Shown piece by piece: positions 7,869-13,091 of a stretch of 13,091 bases of DNA. Every line of letters starts with the position of its first letter. Positions within the stretch are counted from its first letter, which is position 1. Origin of the DNA: JAYRWN01 sp041917975 (GTDB taxonomy: Bacteria; Bacteroidota; Bacteroidia; Chitinophagales; Saprospiraceae). Below the pieces are notes generated by a model. It was not told the origin of the DNA, made no database searches, and was given only the letters and a program-made list of their open reading frames with translations. The DNA lies in the NCBI GenBank assembly GCA_041917975.1, contig JAYRWN010000420.1, forward strand, positions 1 to 13,091, read 5' to 3'. Made by a program: the position numbers and the translations under genes.

Positions 7869-8515
7869 GCTTAGGTATACCGTATCAATACATTTGTGTA
7901 GAAGGTAATATCGGTGCCGGGAAAACCACCCTGTGCGAGCTATTGGCTAAAGATTATAATTGTAAATTAATTCTGGAAGAATTTGCTGAAAACCCCTTTC
8001 TTCCTTACTTCTATGATAACCCTGATCGGTATGCATTTCCGGTAGAATTATTTTTTCTGACCGAACGACATAAACAGTTGGAAGAACACCTGATGCATCG
8101 GGATTTATTTTATGAATTCATAGTCTCGGATTATTTTTTCTTAAAAACGCTACTGTTTGCCAAAAATAACCTTGGTCCGGAAGAATTCAGGTTATTCCAA
8201 CGGATGTATCAGGCGCTGGCTGCGAATTTTCCTACACCTGACCTCTTGTTGTTTTTGCATCGCTCACCATTAGCTCTAAAAAAATTAATTACTCAGCGCG
8301 GCCGTCAATATGAATCCAATATTACAGTGGAGTATTTGCAAAATCTACAGGATATTTATTTTGAATATTTTAAAAATGAGCTTTCGTTTCCGATTGTTGT
8401 TGTTGACGCCGATCGCATGGACTTTTTGAATAATCCGGCAGATTATCAGGAGGTAAGACAGCTATTACAAAGAAAATTTATGCCTGGTATTCACCGCATC
8501 AGCCTGATTAACTAA
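7865..8515 (+). CDS. Deoxynucleoside kinase
   Basis: The 216-residue protein has a Walker A P-loop GNIGAGKTT (14-22) immediately after the first strand (YICVE). LEEFAENPFLPYFY (37-50), ELFFLTERHKQ (61-71), SDYFFLKTLLFA (88-99) and a lid region RGRQYESNITVEYLQNLQ (145-162) follow. This is the deoxyribonucleoside kinase fold (dCK/dGK/dNK family), which phosphorylates deoxynucleosides in the cytosol for dNTP salvage. Base specificity cannot be read safely from the sequence. Where many family members have DRS or ERS, this one reads D89-Y90-F91. It overlaps folK by four bases (ATGA); this pairing is, to my knowledge, common in Bacteroidota. Its TAA stop overlaps the stop of the convergent PorP/SprF gene, leaving no room for a dedicated terminator between them. 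Confidence 0.92.
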   Translation: MSLGIPYQYICVEGNIGAGKTTLCELLAKDYNCKLILEEFAENPFLPYFYDNPDRYAFPVELFFLTERHKQLEEHLMHRDLFYEFIVSDYFFLKTLLFAKNNLGPEEFRLFQRMYQALAANFPTPDLLLFLHRSPLALKKLITQRGRQYESNITVEYLQNLQDIYFEYFKNELSFPIVVVDADRMDFLNNPADYQEVRQLLQRKFMPGIHRISLIN

Positions 8516-9501
8516 TACGAATCCAAATAATTAAGTTGGTATTTTCCGGTTAATTGGAAAGGCGTCCCATAATTATTTATTTTATTTAAGCTGAAGCCAT
8601 ATCCGGCTTCCAAGGTCAAAGCCCGGAAACAAGTTCCAATATTGAACCAGGTCTGCATCGGCTGTTTTTGCCCTGTTGGTGCAGAGCCTAAAGTCACCGA
8701 ATGTGTTAACCTCAAGGTAGTTTCGTCATTTTTTCGGCCAAAAAGGATGCTCCATCCCGCCATCATATCAGCGACTCTTGTCTGTTGTTGGTACCAACCA
8801 AAAAGGTAGAATTTCGCTGCTTGGTTAAGTACGACTTCACCTTCGACATATAACCGATACATCCGGTCTTGCTGCCACCAGGTGAGTTCATTTTGAAACC
8901 TTGGTTTATTAAGCCCATAAATAGCCGGAGCTATGCGGAGAGATCCCCGACGATGTACCATTTGATAATACAACCCTCCATCCATTTGCCAACTGACCGT
9001 TTGGAAATTCCGTGACAAATCCAGGGCTTCCCCAGTCGGCAAATTATAGTCCACCGCCAGATTATTTATATCGTATTGATTACTTACCCAGCCTTTTCGA
9101 TTATTTTGATTCCATTGGCCTAGCTGTAAATGAACCCCCACACCCAACTGATGCTTAAACTCAGCAAATCGCCCGGAAAGATTGCGATGATAAGCGCCTC
9201 CTGTCCAAAGTTTTACGGCCTTTAGTTGATCATTTAAATCTTGATACGCGGTAGATACCCATCCACTAAAATGGTCGGTAGTACCGACATATAAAACTTT
9301 CTCTAATCCTGCCAAGTATCCATTTAAAGTGGTAGCAGGTCCTATTTTATGCTGGTTTATGGCTAGCACCAGCTCTTCCTTTGAATTCGCTCCGGTATGG
9401 GCAGGTGAAAGGAGTTGTGGGATAGAAATACCTGCGGCTTGTTGGCTATAAACGAAATGATTTAACCATAAAACAAATATTATTAGGCAGTTTATTTTCA
9501 T
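8512..9501 (-). CDS. PorP/SprF family type IX secretion system membrane protein
   Basis: The 329-residue product has a clear signal peptide (about residues 1-19, MKINCLIIFV...VYS before QQ). It then shows the PorP/SprF pattern: LLSPAHTGANS near the N-terminus (in place of the usual NPA-x-G), many alternating aromatic beta strands, a DLSRNFQTVSWQMDGGLYY block, and GLNKPRFQN, which matches the family's HLNQPNQSF-like block. It ends in YLDSY with a terminal aromatic, as outer-membrane barrels do. Family members work in the outer membrane with the T9SS; SprF of Flavobacterium johnsoniae is needed for SprB secretion. The gene follows the large CHU_C-domain gene and overlaps it by ATGA, exactly as expected for its dedicated partner. 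The family call rests on pattern plus context, since the individual motifs are divergent. Confidence 0.85.
   Translation of the reverse strand: MKINCLIIFVLWLNHFVYSQQAAGISIPQLLSPAHTGANSKEELVLAINQHKIGPATTLNGYLAGLEKVLYVGTTDHFSGWVSTAYQDLNDQLKAVKLWTGGAYHRNLSGRFAEFKHQLGVGVHLQLGQWNQNNRKGWVSNQYDINNLAVDYNLPTGEALDLSRNFQTVSWQMDGGLYYQMVHRRGSLRIAPAIYGLNKPRFQNELTWWQQDRMYRLYVEGEVVLNQAAKFYLFGWYQQQTRVADMMAGWSILFGRKNDETTLRLTHSVTLGSAPTGQKQPMQTWFNIGTCFRALTLEAGYGFSLNKINNYGTPFQLTGKYQLNYLDSY
9498..9501 (-). other. ATGA start/stop overlap, T9SS surface protein to PorP/SprF
   Basis: On the minus strand the TGA stop of the large surface protein (after LVR) overlaps the ATG of the PorP/SprF gene. This points to one transcript and coupled translation of cargo and partner. 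Confidence 0.85.
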
Positions 9502-12500
9502 CGCACCAGTTGAACACCACCCTTTGTTTCAAAAATCTGGCCTGAACGTGATGTAGCTTTTAAGGACCAGACATACATTCCGGATGGTACGGCAAGGCCA
9601 TCATATATTCCATCCCAACCAACCGTTTCATTGGTTTCAAAATTCTCTTTACGGTAAAGCAGATTACCCCTTTGATCAAAAATCAAGAAATACTCGATAG
9701 AAATTCCAGGTTTACCATGGACCAGAAGTTGATCATTCATTCCGTTACCCTCCGGGGTGAAGATGGTCGGAACATCAACAATAATCCTATCGGTAACTGA
9801 AATTTTCAGGACATCCTCATGCCGGCAGTTGTGGCCATCGACTACGGACAATTTTATATCTACAGATTGCAAAGGTGCAAGGGTTTGCTCCAAACAATTG
9901 GTACAAAAATTCTCTAAGGGCGCTGAAGACACCCATACAAACGTGGCATCACCTTGTACATTTAAAAGTAAAGGTTGCAGTTGAAGGGTGGTTCCATAAT
10001 CAATAACCGTATCATTACCCAGATTCACCGAAAGGGCTGCCGGTTCAGCGATCCGCACTGATTCGGAAGCTGTGCAATGGGCTTCATCATGCAATAATAT
10101 TTGGTAATCGCCTCTGGTTAACTGTCTGAACAAGGGTGATGTCGTCCAAGTCATGCTATCCAAGCTATAAAAAACGACCCCATTGCTGTTGGTGATGTCA
10201 AAAACGATTTGTCCATCAGAATTACCCGCACAAGAAATATCCGTTGAAGTTACCTGATAAGTTAATGTATCTAATTTATTGACCTGGTATCCTTTGGAGA
10301 AAAAACAGTTTCGTTGATCGCGTATAAATACTTCGAAATTTCCTGGGCCTAATTCCTTGATCCCATTATAAGAATTATTTTGAAAGGCAGTTGGTCCTGT
10401 CCAGATTATATCATAAGGTCCCAAACTGGGATCCAGAAACAATCTGATTTCTCCTAAAGGTTCAGTGATGCAGGTGGGCTGCAGAATGGTATCGGCAGTA
10501 ATCGCCACTGGCGCAGCCAAAATGGAGATGGTAGCTGAATAGCTACAACCAGCGCCATCGCTAACGGTGTATCGATAATTACCCGCCCGGAGGTTCATCC
10601 TGCTTGTGTCGGCTCTCCCATTGTCCCAACGAACCTGATAGGGCCTGATTCCACCGCTTAGCCGGAGTGCAATGGATCCATCCTGTAGCCCGGCACAAGA
10701 AATATCACGTTTCAGTGCCAAAGCCTGAAATACCCCTCCTGCATCAATTGTTACACTATCCACAAGCATACAATTGTTCCGATCGGTGATGGTGACTTTG
10801 TACAAGCCGGTACTTAATTGATCTACTCTATTCGTGTCCTTTGCCCCGTCGTGAGACCAGGCATACCGATAGGGACCGACTCCTCCGCTGACCTTAAGGG
10901 CAATAGAAGCTAGCTGTCCGCACATCGGTTGTGCGACGTTTGTTTCTACCCGAAAAACAGCAGGAGAATCAAGAACTGTCTCAAATTCAGCTTTGCATCC
11001 GGCCTGATCGGTGATAGTTACTGAATTTTTTCCTGGCCTCAACCGGCGAGGATTCAATCCTGCTTCACCATTATTCCATAATGCTACTACTGGTCCCTGT
11101 GATTGGACCACGCGCAGGAATGCTTCACCATTTTCCTGTCCATAACAGCGAATGTTACGAATGATATTAATTTCTGCTTTTAAGGGTAATTGTTCGGGAA
11201 TAGTAAAGTTAAGACTAATGCGACACCCCCCGGTGTTCTCTGCCAGAGCAATGTAATTTCCAGGTGGTAAACCGTTAAAGGTTTGCCGGTCGCTCCAAAC
11301 TCCATTAACCCAAAAACGGACATTTTCAGTGGATGATAACGTAATGGAGCCATCATTTTGGCCGGAGCAGGATATCCCGGAAAGTCTATCCATCCGCAAT
11401 GCCGGACTACGGCAATCCTGCACTGCACAGATCAAGGTGTCTATCATGGTTCCACATACCGAAGAAAATCGAAAATAAAAAGTCATCATAGTCAGGGGGG
11501 GAAGAGAATGATTAAAATGCAGAGCATTCGAGTCCGGTGAAATGATTTGCCAGGTGGAACCATCTGTGGAATAGGCCAATTCTCCTTTTAATTGGTTCGG
11601 CCAGGTAAATAAAAATTTATCCGGTAAACTAGTGCATTCTACTTTAAATCGTTCAATATCAACCACATTCACATTAATCTCTCCCCGTAGATTACATCCC
11701 AAATCATCATTAACCGACCATTGATAAGATCCTGTGTTGGACGGGCTCCATAATAAGCTGTCACAAGGTAAACAAACAGGTCCAGGGCTGATTACAACAT
11801 CGGCGCGATAAGGGTGGCGGAAAGTCAGAGTCCAATCAATTAAAGTTCCTGCTGTCTGAGCAGTGTCTGTGTTATAGATCAATAGCTGCCAGGTTCCTGA
11901 AAGATGTGAACGTATATCTGCATACAGAGTACTCCAGTTTTCTAAAGGTTTAAATCGGCCAGTGAATGGAGGTACGCTTGTGCTCAAATTCCCCAAAGCG
12001 CTATAATCAAAGCAGGTATTGATCAAATCCGGTCCTTGTCCCATTGGACTATCAAATAAACGGATTGTCCTTCCATCGGGATCCTTGAGATAGATATCCA
12101 GGCTGCCGGGATCAGGATGAGTGAGGTTCAGACAAACAGATTCCAAAACTCCTGGCCAAGCACGATCCCAATCTAAGGCTGTTACTTGCAAGTTCGACAC
12201 GGTGACTTGTTGAGGGAGTACAATGCTTGATAGGTTTTGAGTATAACGATTGGGTGACGTCTTAAAATTTAAAGGAATACCTTGGCCGCTACATAAAAGT
12301 GTATCCGCAGGAAATCGAAATGGCAAAGGATCAAAAAGCCTGAGCCAAACCGTATCGTTCCAACACGCACTTTGTGGAATTATGATTGCTAAGTTTTCTG
12401 GTTTTTCGGCAGCCTGATCGATTACTGGTATCACCTGAAAAGTGAATGAATCCTGTCCGGGGGTAAAAGTTAAGGGACCTTGAATAATGTAATCCAACCC

Positions 12501-13091
12501 TAACAAGGCTTCTCCAATAAAACGTATAAGAAACCGTTCGTCAACTTCTTGTGATAATTTCTTTCTAACAGTAATAGTTGCTGGCTGGCAACTTTCCCGA
12601 ATCGCAAATGCCTGGTTAGGTGTATTCACGGTGGTTGTATAGGTTCCAGCCTGAAAACTATTAGCCTCTAAAAAAATAGCCGTGTCATAATTATCGTCAA
12701 CAACGTCTGCTAAAGCTAATTTAATGATGTATTCCTCACAAGGCACTACCTCTAAGCGGGCCGTAAAAACATCCAGGTAGGCATTATAAGCCGGTGGTAA
12801 GTCAGGTTGGTTCGGATGATAAAACTGGGCGTTTATTGGAGGACAATCCGGCAAGGTGGGTTTGCCGATATGTACTGAGTTAACAGATACTACGTCTCCA
12901 CTCCCAGGAACACGCGCCAGATTTTCATCTATGTAAAGCCCTCCCCCTGGCCGCGGACCCTGGACAAAAAATCCAAAGACATCGTTAAACTCTCCGCAGA
13001 CAAATTCAGGATATTCTTCCGAAGCAAAAACATACCTGAATTCTAATAGTGGGGCTTTGGGGATAAATTTGATCACCACCTTAATCACATC
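9498..13091 (-). CDS. Choice-of-anchor L / P-domain / SprB-repeat surface protein with T9SS type B (CHU_C) sorting domain, 5' partial
   Basis: The frame is open at the window end; 1197 residues are present and the signal peptide and start are missing. Numbering below takes the GTG at 13086-13088 as 1. A choice-of-anchor L domain covers about 1-145 (EFRYVFASEEYPEFVCGEFNDVFGFF spans 16-41). A Calx-beta-like stretch covers about 150-255. A proprotein convertase P-domain covers about 280-424, with the conserved LDWDRAWPGVLESVCLNLTHPD core and SGTWQLLIYNTD. Ig/FnIII-like segments follow (about 430-560). Six SprB-like repeats occupy about 565-1018, each with two cysteines 48-55 residues apart. A GNDTVIDYG...NFCTNC linker domain (about 1022-1100) precedes the CHU_C domain (1105-1196; PTIFTPEGNGMND, GWDG, PSGMYVW). 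The protein is expected to be exported by the T9SS and held on the surface, probably as an adhesin or gliding-related filament. No catalytic domain is visible in the part seen. Confidence 0.92.
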   Translation of the reverse strand, partial: DVIKVVIKFIPKAPLLEFRYVFASEEYPEFVCGEFNDVFGFFVQGPRPGGGLYIDENLARVPGSGDVVSVNSVHIGKPTLPDCPPINAQFYHPNQPDLPPAYNAYLDVFTARLEVVPCEEYIIKLALADVVDDNYDTAIFLEANSFQAGTYTTTVNTPNQAFAIRESCQPATITVRKKLSQEVDERFLIRFIGEALLGLDYIIQGPLTFTPGQDSFTFQVIPVIDQAAEKPENLAIIIPQSACWNDTVWLRLFDPLPFRFPADTLLCSGQGIPLNFKTSPNRYTQNLSSIVLPQQVTVSNLQVTALDWDRAWPGVLESVCLNLTHPDPGSLDIYLKDPDGRTIRLFDSPMGQGPDLINTCFDYSALGNLSTSVPPFTGRFKPLENWSTLYADIRSHLSGTWQLLIYNTDTAQTAGTLIDWTLTFRHPYRADVVISPGPVCLPCDSLLWSPSNTGSYQWSVNDDLGCNLRGEINVNVVDIERFKVECTSLPDKFLFTWPNQLKGELAYSTDGSTWQIISPDSNALHFNHSLPPLTMMTFYFRFSSVCGTMIDTLICAVQDCRSPALRMDRLSGISCSGQNDGSITLSSTENVRFWVNGVWSDRQTFNGLPPGNYIALAENTGGCRISLNFTIPEQLPLKAEINIIRNIRCYGQENGEAFLRVVQSQGPVVALWNNGEAGLNPRRLRPGKNSVTITDQAGCKAEFETVLDSPAVFRVETNVAQPMCGQLASIALKVSGGVGPYRYAWSHDGAKDTNRVDQLSTGLYKVTITDRNNCMLVDSVTIDAGGVFQALALKRDISCAGLQDGSIALRLSGGIRPYQVRWDNGRADTSRMNLRAGNYRYTVSDGAGCSYSATISILAAPVAITADTILQPTCITEPLGEIRLFLDPSLGPYDIIWTGPTAFQNNSYNGIKELGPGNFEVFIRDQRNCFFSKGYQVNKLDTLTYQVTSTDISCAGNSDGQIVFDITNSNGVVFYSLDSMTWTTSPLFRQLTRGDYQILLHDEAHCTASESVRIAEPAALSVNLGNDTVIDYGTTLQLQPLLLNVQGDATFVWVSSAPLENFCTNCLEQTLAPLQSVDIKLSVVDGHNCRHEDVLKISVTDRIIVDVPTIFTPEGNGMNDQLLVHGKPGISIEYFLIFDQRGNLLYRKENFETNETVGWDGIYDGLAVPSGMYVWSLKATSRSGQIFETKGGVQLVR
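9501..9776 (-). other. CHU_C: T9SS type B C-terminal sorting domain
   Basis: The last 92 residues of the large protein carry VPTIFTPEGNGMND, the IFDQRGNLLYRKENF strand pair, GWDG and VPSGMYVW. These are the hallmarks of the gliding motility-associated C-terminal (type B) domain, which directs export by the T9SS. Known type B cargo usually depends on a PorP/SprF protein encoded next door, as found here. Confidence 0.92.
10035..11396 (-). repeat. Six SprB-like protein repeats
   Basis: Six units of about 68-76 residues occur in tandem. First cysteines are at 574, 648, 723, 798, 873 and 953, and second cysteines at 622, 698, 773, 848, 928 and 1005 (GTG at 13088 = 1). The unit pattern is C-x-G-x-x-D/N-G-x-I, then in units 3 and 4 SGG-x-x-PY, then L-x-x-G-x-Y, then T/S-D-x-x-x-C. 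Units 4 and 6 share DISCAG and a 14-base DNA identity (10693-10706 and 10228-10241); otherwise the DNA has diverged, so duplication is old. Confidence 0.85.
11817..12257 (-). other. Proprotein convertase P-domain within the surface protein
   Basis: Residues about 278-424 show the P/Homo B jelly-roll pattern: paired strands VTVSNLQVTALDWDRAWPG, LTHPDPGSLDIYLKDPDG, then FKPLENWSTLYADIRSHLSGTWQLLIYNTDTAQTAGTLIDWTLTF. This domain usually sits beside subtilisin-type proteases, but no protease domain is seen in this protein. Confidence 0.8.

Noticed and set aside
3846..8515. A dedicated new gene system spanning the plus-strand genes
   Set aside because: M1 peptidase, TPR membrane protein, folK and kinase are each familiar; a separate promoter before folK and mixed functions argue against one functional system.
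9757..9984. Small plus-strand open frame opposite the CHU_C region
   Set aside because: It is antisense to a well-supported domain, with no start context or recognisable product.
10035..11396. CRISPR-like or satellite DNA repeats
   Set aside because: The periodicity exists at the protein level (SprB-like units); at the DNA level I see only short identities such as the 14-base copy encoding DISCAG.
13086..13088. GTG near the window end as the start of the large surface protein
   Set aside because: The choice-of-anchor L domain is already under way at this point, no signal peptide follows, and the frame stays open to base 13091.

Overview
This 13.1 kb window looks like ordinary chromosome from a Bacteroidota bacterium, most plausibly a Saprospiria/Chitinophagia-type lineage. 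The evidence is a type IX secretion (T9SS) type B sorting domain next to a PorP/SprF protein, a choice-of-anchor L domain with SprB repeats, a DUF5916 outer-membrane protein, a folK-deoxynucleoside kinase pair, no clear Shine-Dalgarno sequences, and one exact TAnnTTTG promoter element. The lineage below phylum level is inference. Eight genes fill almost all the DNA. The longest gene-free stretch is 118 bases, and I see no RNA gene, mobile element or CRISPR array.

Layout. 3-722 (+): the C-terminal two thirds of an aldo/keto reductase of the YghZ (Gpr) type, cut by the window start. 731-1483 (-): an EI24/CysZ-type inner-membrane protein, convergent with it. 1602-3803 (-): a DUF5916 outer-membrane protein with a CBM9-like N-terminal domain. 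3846-5465 (+): a compact exported M1 zinc aminopeptidase, divergent from the DUF5916 gene across 42 bases. 5497-7308 (+): a membrane GT-C/TMTC-like protein with C-terminal TPRs, 31 bases after the M1 gene. 7383-7868 and 7865-8515 (+): folK and a deoxynucleoside kinase overlapping by ATGA. 8512-9501 (-): a PorP/SprF protein whose stop overlaps the kinase stop. 9498-13091 (-): a large T9SS type B surface protein that runs off the window end and overlaps the PorP/SprF start by ATGA.

How the genes work together. The clearest functional unit is the minus-strand pair at 8512-13091: a multidomain surface protein (choice-of-anchor L, P-domain, six SprB-like repeats, CHU_C) and, translationally coupled to it, the PorP/SprF protein expected to help export or anchor it. 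The folK-kinase pair joins folate synthesis and nucleoside salvage. The DUF5916 and M1 genes are both envelope or periplasmic functions read outward from one short shared region. I found no clear new defence, metabolic or mobile system. The most unusual items are the P-domain inside an apparent adhesin, the TMTC-like TPR protein, and the altered DRS/ERS motif of the kinase.
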